Below are positions 50,055 through 63,599 of a stretch of DNA of 64,000 bases, piece by piece. Each line of letters begins with the position of its first letter. Positions within the stretch are counted from its first letter, which is position 1. Origin of the DNA: Wuchereria bancrofti (Eukaryota; Nematoda; Chromadorea; Rhabditida; Onchocercidae); assembly GCA_005281725.1 (NCBI GenBank), contig SSBO01000010.1:738461-802460 (forward strand), read 5' to 3'. Both the position numbers and the translations under genes were made by a program. The notes beneath the pieces were generated by a model. It was not told where the DNA came from. It saw nothing but the letters and a program-made list of their open reading frames with translations, and did not search any database.

Positions 50055-51632
50055 TATAGTTTACTGAGAACACTGCCTTTCACTATAAACACGTCCTTGT
50101 TTTAATGTCGCCTAAAAATTAGAAATTATATGACATCACGTGAGATCTGCAACCAATGATTATGAGATGTACAGCATAAATAACGTAAAAGTCAACACCT
50201 TCAGTATGACATTTATATATTTAACTATTTGGACAAATTTTGCAAATCGAAATGAAAGTTTTGTTTACTTCCGAATGTCTTATTATAATGGGTATTGGTA
50301 TTTGTCACAAGAGATTTACGAGTGACAATGGACTACATGAAGAGATTCATCTCAATATGGATTCTAGTACCGATATGAGCTGAAGCCTACTGGTCAGGAA
50401 ATCAATGGGCAAAGTGATTCAGAGCAATGCAAACATAAGTTTCTATTCAAAGGCAACATTTGATGTACAGTCAGGCAGGTGCAGTACCCATTACTAAGCC
50501 CATGGATACCTGGGAAAGAGTCCCCAATTCCCTAAGTCGAAACGTCACAAAATGTCGAGCAATCATCGAACACAACCGCCGAACCAATCAGCATAAAACC
50601 AATTCTGTATTCGAAATTGTTTGCAAACGCCCCCACCTCCGCCATTCCAGAACAATCTAGAAGCATACACAGTAGTCCGCAAGTCAATTATAAGACCCTT
50701 GCACACTGTTGCAGCATACGTAACGAATTAATAGCTGCGACATTCTCTTTTATGTTGTTCCACCGGGTCATGGGTCAAGGGTTATCTTGTTGCATTCTTT
50801 TTTTTTCTGAAAAATAAATCGATTAATGGGAGAAGAGACGAATGTTGCTCTAATTATGTCATTATAAAAGAGAATGATAAAAAGGGAATTCCAAAAAGAG
50901 AGATTCTACAAACTGGCGGAGAATGTGAAAACTTAGCAGTGAGATTTCCAGTTTAAATGCCGATTTGACAAGTAAGAAATAAGATTGTTAGTATCACAAA
51001 GGGAGAGCTTTCGGTTCAATGGTTAACAGTTGACGAACAATGTTTCCTACTTTGTCTTGCATAATTTCAAAATCATTGGAATTAGTTGTTGAAAATGAAG
51101 GACAAAACTATCGAAAGAAGTAATGAGTTATGCAGCAATTAGTTATGCAATAACTACCACATCAGACTGGTAAAGTAAAGTCTGATTAACTGGGATATTT
51201 CCACATATTGTGTAATACTCAGTTTCTGTTTGCAATTTCATTAAATAAACAGAAATTTAATAAAATGATATTGTTTGAATATTGTTAACAAGTTGTCCAG
51301 TATAGTTGCAAAAGTTTTAATAATTAAAAAAATTTTCATCTACTAGTAAATAGTAAAATTTTTCTCCCAAGGAATATTGGAATCTTTGAACGACGGCGTG
51401 TATTTGTCTCTATTTTCAATACATTTGCATTTTTCTTTCTCATATGGGAAGAATGGTGTTTTCGTTTCCTTCAAAAATATTGTACTTAATTCTGTACAGA
51501 TAAAATTCCATATCGGCGATAATTAAACTATTTAATTCAAACCCAAATACATCATTGCAATTTCTGCATCTTTGCTTTTCGCTGAATTTGTTCTTCTTTT
51601 AGTCTGAATTATTTGAGTTATTCGAATTTCAG
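50055..51632. other. Shared upstream region of divergent sti-1 and TGF-beta genes
   Basis: No supported exon. The last bases form an ATTTCAG acceptor adjoining the TGF-beta start codon. Frames near 50460-50817 are short and without splice context. Confidence 0.55.
51625..51632 (+). promoter_or_regulatory. Candidate trans-splice acceptor of the TGF-beta gene
   Basis: AATTTCAG ends directly before ATG 51633, a zero-length 5' UTR typical of leader-spliced nematode mRNAs. Confidence 0.5.
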
Positions 51633-54600
51633 ATGGATTGCGATAACCGATTGTTTATATTAGTGCTATCGTTTTTGGTTTGTTATTTCAGTATGGCACA
51701 AGCATCAACGGGCTTTTATGTTGATAATGAAAATGCACAGTCGATACCACTTTCTGTTAGCAGGTCTTTAAGCTTGCTTTTCGCTTCTTTTATTTCAGAG
51801 GTATACAAAGATTAGTAGATAAAGATCCACAGATTAGCTAATCTCAAACAGATTTAGTGTTTTTGAAAACTATCCCTTTGATAAATAAAATAGATTTCAT
51901 CGAAAATTTTGATCATTTCGTCGGTATTATATCGGGTCTTTTTTATTCTTAACAGAACAGTTATCAAAATTCGTTGATATCCCTCCGAATTATTAAATAT
52001 TCAAATTATGTAAGTATTATGGGTTGTAATTTGTGCAAATATTAATTGAGAATATAAAAATGATATGTGGAACATCGTTGTAATTTTTCACGTTATTCTG
52101 ACAAAAAGTTTATTCCTCATCTCTTGTTTCTTCATAATACTTTTATTGCAAAGTAAGGTTGTCAAATAGTATCTCTCCATCCTGTGTCTCAAGCTGTTAA
52201 TTCCTTCGGTTACCTAATTCTCATAGGTTCAAGAAACAATACATTTGCATTTTTCTTTCACGTCTATTAATGGCTTTTCAGACATGGAAGTGCGAGATTG
52301 GAGTCAAAAATATTAGAATTATTGGGAATTGGATATCCAAGACCGCTAGTTGTTGGTGTAAAGGATGATATAGCATCACGTTTTATGGCAGATTTATATC
52401 GAAACTTGGAGCATGACGTTGAGTTGAATCCTGCTTACAAGTATTGACACTTTCTTAATTAATTTTGAAATTAAAGAATTGATTTCAAAAAATATTAATT
52501 AAAACGTAAATATTGCTGGAAACCGTGGGTTTTGTGAGTACTGAGGGAAAGTCCTGAAAAATATGAGTACTGCACTGCATCTTTGAGGAGATGAGTGATT
52601 TGATCTAATTATATAGATAAAGAATCATCGGATACTAAATTCATTGATTTCTTTCTAGAAAATTTTTCTTCTATTTTGCATTGCAAATTTTTAATTATAT
52701 GAAGAAAATGTTTGCTTTTCATTTTAGATATCTGGCTAGTGGGCAGTTATTGTCAGCAGATGAGAAAGAAACCATTGAATTAGGCGAAGCTGACACAATT
52801 GTCTCGTTCTTGCCACGAGGTTATGATTTTCCACTGGCTGAGATTATTTCTTAGGTGATCCTATAATGTAAATTTCCGAAACAAACTGAGAACATATACT
52901 TTATTTACCTTTCATTTTCCTTTTTCATCAGTTTATCTGTGTGCAATATCGTTAATCTTACGGTGCATATTCATATGATTTAACTTTGAGAATATTAAAG
53001 AATTAATTTTCTCATAGTTGAATCACTCTGAGGTGAATTCGTAATATATTATTGTTTGAATTTTCACATATTGCAGTGGGAGTATTTTTTCAGAGCAGAG
53101 AACAGCACCAAATTATGGGACAAGTTTGCAGTTCGATCTTGCTAATATACCGATAGGTGGGCAGCTTGTGCATGCTGAACTTCGAATATTTTTTAATGGT
53201 TCGATTAAACCACGACGCGTCTTCGCAACTATTCCGTATTCAAGGTTTATTGTAACAGTTATTAAAAACAACTAATAGTTTTCAGGATTTATTTATCTTT
53301 CCCTAGGTTCGGTGGTAGTATTTGCTTCTTAGTAGTATTATCTCTATTCTGCAATGTTTACTGCTTCGGACTTAGTTTCGTGAAAGATTCTGAACAGTTA
53401 TAAAACTGAATTGGTATGACATGTTATGGAGCTGTACTGTATTAGAAAAATTTTACTTCTATTTTGTCAATGGCAACTTTTTCATGCGGCACTTGATAAA
53501 ACTGCTTTGAAAAATTTTTACTGGTCTTGACAATCTCTTTTGCATAATATTTTAACTTACTTGTTTAGGGATCTGAGTTATACAACAACGATAGAGTCAC
53601 GTATATCAGGCAGCGGACATTTTGTCATAAATATTACAGAAACACTCTTACGCTGGATTCATAATCGTTCGATTCTTAATATCGTAACTCTCTATGCAAT
53701 CTCAGCTCACGGTGCGTTTCTGAAGATTTATGTTTAATCTTGGACAAATTTTTGTATGTAAAACAGCATAATTTGATCACGTTTCTGAAATGTAATTTTG
53801 GGCGCTTTGCATACTAAGAAAATATGATAAGTGGAAAAAATTGTTTTCATGAACTCGAATTTGTAAGTAGTTAATATTAAAATCTTTTGCATCTTTTTTG
53901 CTAGCTTCAGGAGAGAGGAAGCTCTTGGAAAATTTTGGTGAATGGCGTGGGTTTGGGATAGCTTCCTTTGTGGACGGTATAAATCATATCCACCAGCGCG
54001 TTAAACGTGACACATCTGATGAAACCAGTGCGTTTGATGATTATGGATATGGTTTTTCGGCAAGACCTGATCCACTTCGACATTCAGGCAGACTTTAAGA
54101 ATTTTTTTTCATTTTTTAGCGTCAGTTATATATATATATATTTTTTTTTGCTATGTAGTTATTCCTATATTTGATTTGTTTTCAGCTTCTAATAAAGGTT
54201 GCCGTAGGCGAACACTTTACGTGGACTTCAAAGATCTTGGTTGGCAGGTGAATGCTGAACTTTTGTTGTTTAGCACAGCAGTTTGACCACAATTATGAAA
54301 AGTTTCGAGATGGCATTGGTCAATCGTTTTACACAATAAAAACTATGCTAAATGATTGGAGAGTTCGGTGATCTTTCTGATTTACAAATTTCTGTAACTT
54401 TTATTATGTACAGTTGCAACCTGCAATGATTTTGTAAGAATGCTATAGGATTGGGTTATTGCACCAGATGGTTACCATGCATATTATTGTGATGGCTTTT
54501 GTTCCTTTCCTTTGAATAATCATATGAATGCAACGAATCATGCTATTGTTCAGACACTTGTTCATCTCATCGACCCAACCAGGTTTGTTCATATTATGCA

Positions 54601-55399
54601 TTTTAAGCATCTGTTAGTGTTGTTTTCATGAGCAAATTTTGAATTTATCGGAGTTTGCTGCCATTCATTTTTTCTGCTTTGTTTTTGTACCAGCTTCTTT
54701 TCCATATTATCAGACATGTAAAAAAGAGAAGGAACCGCATTTTCTTCACTTTTGATATTGGTAATGTAAATGTATAGTACTTAATACAGTGCAGTAAGTG
54801 AATACTTGTGAAAGTGCTGAAATTTTTTGAAGAAATAGTTACTGGAACACGGCGATTGTTATTTTTCTGCAGAATTGTGTACAAGAGACAGAATGAAAAC
54901 TTTTATTTGAATAATTGTTGGTAAGAGTTAAATCCATGTATGGAAAGATATGTCATAGATTTTACACTTACCTAAAGTCGTGATTTGCAAGTCCAAAATT
55001 ATCCTCTATTTATGTGATATAAGAATTTTTTATCCTTCGTGATTTGAACGATGTTCTTTCTCTGCATATCCCAAAAATATGTCTTAATGATTTACGTTTC
55101 GGAACTCGTCTGTTCTTTTCATTCCTCGAATTATATACTTTCATTCTGTTCTTTCTCATCTTAAAATTATAATCTTTTATTTACAGGACTTACCTTGCTT
55201 GCAGATGTTGTGAATTCCAGTTGATCTTTAAATGTAGACATATTTTCCCTTTCTATCAGATCGTATTTGCAGAACATCAGAAGCAAAATGTGCACCTTCA
55301 TCGTTACGTTCAATGAAAATATTATTCATCGATAATGCTCAAAATGTGGTACTGAAACGCTACAAAGACATGCAAGTACGTGATTGTGGTTGCCAGTAG
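51633..55399 (+). CDS. tig-2: TGF-beta superfamily ligand, BMP5-8/60A type, lacking the inter-chain cysteine
   Basis: Nine exons: 51633-51763, 52282-52440, 52728-52819, 53094-53244, 53569-53711, 53905-54087, 54186-54247, 54449-54582, 55273-55399; 1182 nt, 393 residues, phases closing. Residues ~1-23 are a signal peptide ([14 protein letters not shown]). The prodomain has BMP-like [21 protein letters not shown] and a W-x4 LATxxLRW-type helix (ETLLRWIHN). The furin site is RVKR|D. The mature region shows [62 protein letters not shown] and RDCGCQ. DLGWQDWVIAPxGYxAYYC and [14 protein letters not shown] are hallmarks of the BMP5/6/7/8 and 60A group. Where that group has CCAP, this protein has Lys-Cys-Ala-Pro, so six cysteines remain. 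The donor at 54087 would be GC; an alternative GT donor at 54051 also keeps frame. Assignment to tig-2 rather than another nematode BMP is by mature-domain type only. Confidence 0.88.
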
Positions 55400-56755
55400 C
55401 CGCTATTAGTCATCAGTTCTTCACAATCTGTTGCAGAACTTTTCATCTGTATATATTACATATTATATTTAGTCTTTTATGTGCATAATTTTATTCTTTT
55501 TAATTTCTTTTTATAAACACTCCAGTTACTTTTGGATACCTTTCAGTATGTCTAAATCAAGAAAAAAAACTGGAAAATATAATAGATATTGTTTCTTCTT
55601 TTGAATACTCGGAAGATTTTGCTTTCCACCGGCAAATCATGACATCCTATACCATGTCACAAATTTCAAGGCCCAAACTGATCATTCAACCCTGAATAAA
55701 ATATGATATCAAGTTAGTGTTATATAAGGTCAAAATATGTCTGAAACATAGCATTTTAGGTTAGACATCACACCTGAGTTATTTTTCGGAAGTTTTATGA
55801 AATAATATTACGATTCTTTCGCTGTACGTCAGTTCTTGCTTAATAGAAAATCTTTTAGAACAAAATGCGTTTTGTTTTAATTGATCAGATCAACAAAGAG
55901 TGTTTATAAACTTAAGGGCTCTTTTGTTAACTATTGTGTATATTATAATTTTATGCATTATAGTTATGTTTTTCTCCCAGGAATTTAACGTATAATTAGC
56001 ATTTGTATTTCTACTTATGTATAATAATTGTTTACCTGCAATATCTCCATATATTACGGTTATTGTTGTTCTTTTATTAGCTTTTCTGAAACCAGTGATT
56101 AACTTTTCTATGCTTCTTTCGTACGGATCGGATGGGTTTATCTTTTGTTATTGCACTTTTTAAAATAATACTGCCAATACTATGCACTTCTTATATATTG
56201 TTATCATATTTTAGGTCAGCTTCATTGGATGTTATGTTCTCTTATTTGATTAATCTGACCATTTTGTCATACGTCGAGGATAATAATAAGGTTTTAAATT
56301 ATACCGTATTTAATTGTTTGCAAGAATATTCCTTATGAATTGGAGGTTGCTGCATAGCATGGCGCTGTAATGGAATTTTCTTGTAAAATGAGAATAATTT
56401 ACTGTTTGTTATTGTTTGTTAAAATATGTATCACTTGATGTTATCTTTCATACTGAATCATATGCTGTTTTAGATAAAACTTATATGCAGTTTTGCCTTC
56501 TACATGATTGCATCACAATTTTTCATATTTATATACATAACGTGATAAAACCAGTTGATAAGAGCTGGTTTCTAATTACAATTTCGGAGGATCACTGAAA
56601 TTTCCTCTACCCTAATTGCTTATATTAACAGGTTATAGTTTTAAATCAACTTTGCTATCATCGTTCCCGTGGAGTTTTCATGGTTTGGAGATTTTTCTTC
56701 GGTTTGTTTTTATTGCTTTATTTTTTAAGTTAAGCGGCTATCATTTTGGATCGTT
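55400..56755. other. Intergenic, TGF-beta gene to prx-6
   Basis: AT-rich 3' flank of the TGF-beta gene and upstream region of prx-6. No exon supported; frames at 56132-56338 and 56416-56598 are hydrophobic and AT-driven. An additional prx-6 5' exon could lie near 56630-56690. Confidence 0.5.
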
Positions 56756-59700
56756 ATGAAGCGATATAAGCGAGTTTTTCTATACTATAAGCTTGCACAG
56801 TTTTTGGCGGCATTGTACATCAGATGGTTCCGGAAAAGTCCAAGTCAGTACATTCGTATGCATCACAAAAGTCAACGAATTTCCATCAGAGGAAAGCACT
56901 GTCGTTATGGTTATCAAAGGTTTCTATTTTTTTCCCTGTTAGATTTGACCGGAAAAGTGGTCATCTTTCATAATGTCTTCTTACCAAAGATTGAATTAAA
57001 AGGATATTGGTTTTTACCACTTTGAAATTTTTTCATCTGTTAGCTCTATCCAACATATACCGTTTATTCATCACCGGTAAATGCATTAAATTGTTTTGTT
57101 CAGGAGATTATTGTAGCTTAAAAGTTTTAGAAGAATAGTAATCAAATTATCGCTATTAGCCAGAACAATTACTTAGGCGAATTGATGTCAAGAAAGTTGT
57201 TACTGGTTAAAAAACTTAGAACATGATAGTTTGAACATAAGCAGTCAATTCTGTTACAAAGTAGAAGAGTATAGATTTTTAATTCTATTTGTAACCTTGA
57301 AATTCTTAATTTAATAATGGCTTTCGAGATTGTTACTAACTGTAATTTATCACTTACTGCATCACATAGTTTGATGGTATGACATGGTTATTTACTAATT
57401 TTTTTGCTATAAGCTATTTAATCATTTCATTTAATCTACTACTTGCTTTGGCATAACTTCAGTTTAAAATTTTATTTCTAATTCCAAGTCTCGGAAATAA
57501 TTTTACAGTTTCGTCTTCGAAGCTAACAGAGAATGCTGTCAGTTGATTTAATTTAAAAATTTCCCGTTTTGTATTTGCGAATATTTTCAGTTCTGGAACA
57601 ATAATATGGATCGGTTGTCGTTATGCTTTTCTAATTACAGCTAATAAAAAGGATGTAAAAAAAATTGTTGTTAAAAATCGTAACAACAATAATCAAAAAA
57701 TGACTATATATCCTGTCGAAATATATCCAATACTATGTGATGAACCTGTTGCTTTCATCGATGAACTTAGTGCATTTAATCTTTCCAACAGAAAGTTTCA
57801 TCTTGACGATATATTAATTGAGGTATCTTTTTTGCATTTATTTGCATACTTTAATTTATTTATAGATTCCTAGTGTCATCATAACTGCTTAGTCAATTGG
57901 CTTAGCATTTCACTGGTCATAAGAGCTTTCATCACTCGAGAAGAGTTGCTGATTATATCAGTTAAACTACTTCCATTTAATTCATCCTTTCAAATTCATA
58001 ATTGTATTTCGTAGGAAGTCAGTCATGTGTTACTTATCTAAATTCCATGTGATATGTGAGTTTATTTGACTTCGAGAATTATATTTATGATAAGTTACGA
58101 TCTAATTAATTGAATTGAGAAGATTCATTTCTTAATAATTGCTTCTTTATTATGTTTCTAAGCTATTTGAACTATTATTTGATGAAAAATGATGCAGTTT
58201 TAATCATTCCCAACATGTGTTCATATCAGATCATACCGTTTTCTTTTTTTGTGCCCACTGCGATAAATAAATCTTTTTGTTGTATCATCCCATTCGATTT
58301 TTATAATAAAATAAAGAAGATATTTTCCCAATTTTTCGAAGCAAGAGACAATAATTAATTAAGCTAAGCAGCAACTAGGATCGCAGTTCACATACTACTG
58401 CTAGTATAATAACATTATTTCTGTAGCCTCGTTATATTCCATAAAAAATGGCAATTTTTCTTTTTTTTTAATTTATTTTTAGACTTCTTGTTCGTCAGAT
58501 ATTGTCGATGAGGCAGAACCATGTATTTCGTGTGGTGTTCACATTGCCTTAATTATTACATCTTTTTACGATCCATTATCTGATTATTCGGATGAACTTC
58601 GAGAATATTTTCAAACACCAAGGTTTATCTTTTTGGTTATTCTTACTTTTTCTTCTTATCCAATTATCAGCAGAAATTTTCATTATATATCATAAGTTGT
58701 TATTTGGTGTGAGTGGTCAAAAAATTATGATCAAAAGATCATAATTTTTTAATGTTTCCGTTGCATCAGTTTAGATTTAAATATGCATTTACCTGAAATT
58801 GCAAACTTCCACGAATCACCACCGTTAATACTTCCAAAACTTTCTAATTTACTTCCTGATTATAACTCTATTCTAATCTCTTAACTTTCTTTATGTTAGA
58901 TGAATATCTGTTTGCTTTCATCATATAAAATATATGTATGATCTTAGGAAATTTCACTTAAATTCGTAAACTCATATATTCTTCAATTGATGTAATTCTT
59001 ATGTAAATAATTTGTAGGCTGGTTTCGGTGGGCGATATCATTGCTGTTCATTGGCGTAAACCATGGAGCAGAAAAGCGAAAGAGATTTTTTTCAAAGTAT
59101 TATAATACTTTCTAGGATAAACTCTTTATCACCGCTAATTTCTGAGAGTGTAAATGAGAACTGAATTAAATGAATAAATTATATTGGCTGTTTGGAATTG
59201 ACTTCTTTAGGAAAGTTTAACTTTTATTTTTTTATAATTTTTACTAGTGATCTCTTAATTTTATGCAAGTATCATATCTTCAGATTCTTTATTTCGAGGA
59301 TTCGGAGGGACTGTCGGAAGCTATCGTCGATTCACATAATACAACGTTATATCAGGTCTTATTATATTCAGTTTCTCTTGTATGAAGGAGGAAATAATTG
59401 TGCATTTTCCATTTTTTAGATTGTTTTTAAGTTTTTTTTCTCTTCTTTGTTGTTAAGATTTCGTTTCCATCTAGTAAAATATTGATCAACGAACTTTATA
59501 ACTGTTTCATATTTCTGTCTAGTTAGATTTTAGTTATTTCTCTGCGATTTTACTGGTCTTTCTTGTAACTACGAATTCTTAAATATATTCTTAGGGCTCT
59601 CTTGTTTTTCTTAAAAAATTTGATTTACTCCGGATGTCATTTAAAATATTTTACAGGATAAGGGGATTTATGACAGAATACCATACAGTGATATTACGTG

Positions 59701-62700
59701 TTACGTGCCGGAACAATTCCTAGGAATAGCGCGGCGAATTTCTTCTCTTATCGAAGCTAATTGTAGATTGAAAACATCTTCGCCAACTCTGATCATACTT
59801 CTTAGTGGTTCACCTGGTTCTGGAAAAAAGTTATTCCTAAAATACTTATCTTCTCTAACACACCTGGATGTTTACTTTTCCAATTGGTTTGATATTTGGA
59901 ATGGTGCATCTGCGATTTATGAAACAAATATTCGTAATGCTTTTGAAAAAGGTTTTTTCGTTTTTTTTTTTTTGATTACATTATTCAACTTCATAAATGT
60001 CTTTTTTGATAATTTTTTTCTTAAATCAACTTCAAATTCAATTTACTAATAAGAATATTAATTTAGACAATTTTCAGTTGCTTATTTCTTAATTCGTTTT
60101 AGCTTCAACAAGTAATTTCTCGTTATGGGCTCTTTTGAATGCAGATTTACTTGGCTACGACACAGATGGTGCCAAGCAAGGTGCTTTAAATTTCTCCACT
60201 TCCAACAAACTTCCCACTAACTTTTTTTTCCTAATTTTATTTTTAGTTAAATTTAGCTCAACACAAAACTACAAGCATACTTCATTGCAATAATTACATT
60301 CAAAATGACTTCTTTATTTCAAAATTAAATGATAGAAAACATTGTATGTTTATCTCATTTTGAGAGAATAAATCAGCGATAGATTAGCAGTGTCTGCCAT
60401 GGAGTTTTAACTGAAGTTCTTATTATCTTATTAGGTTACCTGAAATTCAATAGATAAATGTTGTATTCGAAGGGTGAGGAAATTGTTGAACTATGTATGA
60501 AAAGTGAAATGAAAGAAAATTTTCAGGTTAGCATATGATTATGTTACTAAACAGTTCTGTTTCATCCTTAAAATGATAATTATCTATCATTCAATTAATG
60601 GTTATTAGCTGATTTCTGCAACTCATTTTTTCCAAGTGTTGGTGACTTTAATTGCAAGTCTGATTTTTTTTTCAAATATTTTCAAGCAGAATTCTGTATG
60701 TTACAGATGCTCGAGGGTTGATATGTTTAACGAAACTTCTTAAAACCTGCACCATACCTGCCATATTTCTGGTTTGTAATTGCAATAAATTATCAACCCT
60801 ACCGATTTCATTACGCTCTTTAATTCTTTATCATTTCCAAATTCCGTTACTCACCGAAGAAGATCGAAAATCTATAATTATGCATGAACTTGATGAGCCA
60901 GATCTCATCGATATCGCTACCATCGGCCATCAGACAAGCGTAAGTTGTTCTACATTCTTTTTTTCTTGGGCCCATCCATTTTATAATTTTTGGCATGCTT
61001 CAAATTCAAGTTTAGCATATTTTTTTCATAGATTTTTTAGCATACTTATTTATAATCCTAACATCAAATTCATCGTTTAAAGAAATTTGAACAACAATAA
61101 ATTGCATGGAAATCGACGATATCTAAAACTTGGCAAATTTCAGGGATTTACTTTATCTGATCTGCATGCTCTTCTGTCGGATGCATTATTTCGGAAAGAT
61201 ACTACAAATTCGTGAGTCTTTTTTTGATGCTATTCAGGTAGGAGCAGTCAGATTTCTCAAATACTCGGAATTCATTTTTGCAGACCGAAACTAAAAACTG
61301 AACATTTCATATGGGCGATTGATACGCGTAATAAGAGATTAGCTGATAAAGTTGGAGCACCCGCTGTAAGTTATCAATTATTAGTTTTGAATTTAATTTG
61401 AAACTTTATAATTCAACTGAAATACAGTTTCTTTAGGAAATCATTCTTTAGGAAATCACAAAAGCAAATCCAACTTTTAATACTTTGGAATATTGATTGT
61501 TTACAAATATTAATCGGTAATATGCGACGTTGACTATTTAAGGACGAGGATTTGATAAGCAAATCAATTAATGTAAAAAAAACTTACTGGAAAGAAAAAC
61601 CTTTAATTTCTTAAATTTTTTAAAATGTTGGGCAAAAGTTTATAGGTTTAGAAATGTGTTAATTTAAAACTACAATTTCTCTATAATTTTATTCCTAGAC
61701 AAATTTATAGATACCAAAAGTGACATGGGACGATGTTGGTGGTTTAGAGGATGTCAAACAAATTGTTATTGAAAGTTTAATTCTGAATTTGCAAGGGAAG
61801 AAAAATATGAAACGTAGTGGTGCTTTGTTGTACGGTCCTCCTGGCTGTGGTAAAACACTCATTGCTAAAGGTTTGAGTTTCATTGTTAGAATCGCTAATT
61901 CTGAAACTCGTGTTGTACCGTATTAACTTAGAAATTAAAACTTCTTTCGAAATTGAAAAGTTATGAATTTTAGTTTGTATCCTTTCTCACATAGCTATAG
62001 TAAGTTCATATTACAGGTCGATGTTGTTTGATGATTCTTTGACATTAAAATATTGAAAGTGTTGTTGATTACTATTTTGCAGCTATCGCAAATCAGTTTA
62101 AGATAACTTTTCTAAGTGTAAAGGGACCTGAACTACTCAACAAATATGTTGGCCAAAGCGAAGCAAATGTTCGCAAAGGTAATGTGCTTTTTTACCAATC
62201 TTAATTATGCATAATTATTCCTAAATCACATCACGTATTATTATCACGATAATAGAAGTATTGTAGATATTTAAAAATTGCTTGAATCATTTCTTATAGT
62301 GTTTGAGAAAGCGCGACTGGCTGAGCCTTGTGTGTTATTCTTCGATGAACTCGATTCTCTTGCTTCCAAACGAGGTCGTTGCGGTGATTCTAATCGTGTA
62401 GTTGATAAGTGTGTTTATCAGCTATAATTCAAGATCAACTGTCCTATAACTTGTTTGTCAGCTATAATTTTTGTAATATTATGTCGTCGTCATTTGCGCT
62501 ATCAATTTCATACTTAATTTCAGCATTGTATCACAATTGACTGCAGAATTAGATTGCTTAGAAGATTCAAAAATCTTTGTTTTGGGTGCTACAAATCGGC
62601 TTGATTTGTTAGATTCATCGCTGTTGAGGCCAGGAAGGTAATCCGGAAACTTATATAATATTCTGTTATAATTCGAGACTTTTCTACATACCCACTCGTT

Positions 62701-63599
62701 GTAACAAATGAAAGATTCATTTCTTCTTATTCTTTTTACTCGTCCTTTATTTGTTTAAGGTTTGACAAAATCATTGAAGTAAGTGGAACAAGGGATGTTG
62801 TAACACGTGAACGTATACTTCGTGCAGCTAGCAGGAATATAACATTTGCCGATGATGTTGATTTAAAAGAAATTGTATGCCATTAATGAGTTAATTTATC
62901 TTTAAAATATCACTAACAGTAGAAATTAAAATTGATAACAGTTGTTGACATAATTCGTGATACTGTGAATGTGATAGCAGTAATAGTTTTTAACAAAGTA
63001 TGTTTGAAGTAATTTTGTTAACATAATCTGATGGCTTTTCATTAGTTTTGGATTCATAATTATAGCTATTTATCAAACTTTAGGTACGTTACTGATGTGC
63101 TCAAATTTTTTGGTGAAACAGCTTATTTCAATTTTTACTTTTTTTTTTTAAAAACTTGCTGTTTAGGCAGCGTCATGTGGTCATTTGTCGTCGGGAGCAG
63201 ATTTACATGCAGTAATTTCCCGTGCACAGATGGATGCAATACGAAAGCGCATTGGAGCTATAGAAACCGGAATGGCACTACCTGAGGAACAGCTGTTAAT
63301 CACACAGGATAATCTCAAAAATGCAGTAAGAGAGGTTAGTTTTTCTTGAGCTGTTTTCCTGATTTTAGAATAAAGGTGAACTTGATTAATTAACATTTGA
63401 TTTGATTATAAATTCTTTTGATGTTTGATCTTTTAAACTATTAAAGAAAATTATTGAGCTTTTGAAAAGTTACCACCAGAACGTAGAACTCTATAAGTCA
63501 ATAATTAAGAAATTACAATAGCATTCCTGCGGAAAAATGATACTTTTGCAGATAACTCCATCGTTTGGCGCAAATTGTAGACAGTTACATGGACTCTAA
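56756..63599 (+). CDS. prx-6: PRX-6 / PEX6, peroxisomal AAA+ ATPase
   Basis: Seventeen exons: 56756-56919 (tentative first), 57591-57822, 58483-58622, 59018-59096, 59284-59355, 59657-59951, 60103-60180, 60707-60939, 61144-61211, 61284-61365, 61711-61870, 62083-62178, 62300-62408, 62524-62637, 62760-62874, 63167-63334, 63552-63599; 2253 nt, 750 residues, phases closing. The middle has the PEX6 pieces [15 protein letters not shown] and SHNTTLYQ. D1 has a degenerate Walker A (GSPGSGKK) and no acidic Walker B. D2 is intact: [14 protein letters not shown], Walker [27 protein letters not shown], Walker B LFFDELDS, sensor GATNR, LLRPGRFDK. The Q of YVGQSE and the order of motifs are PEX6-like, not p97 or PEX1. 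With PEX1 it forms the hexamer that pulls ubiquitinated PEX5 from the peroxisome membrane. The first exon is the weakest: it is Lys/Arg-rich, and another frame there also looks coding. Confidence 0.92.
58719..58750 (+). repeat. 14-bp perfect hairpin in a prx-6 intron
   Basis: Arms 58719-58732 and 58737-58750 (AAAAAATTATGATC and its reverse complement), 4-nt AAAA loop. Confidence 0.8.

Noticed and set aside
56770..56920. Alternative frame in the prx-6 first exon ([18 protein letters not shown])
   Set aside because: It looks coding but ends in phase 1, and exon 57591 in that phase meets a stop within four codons.
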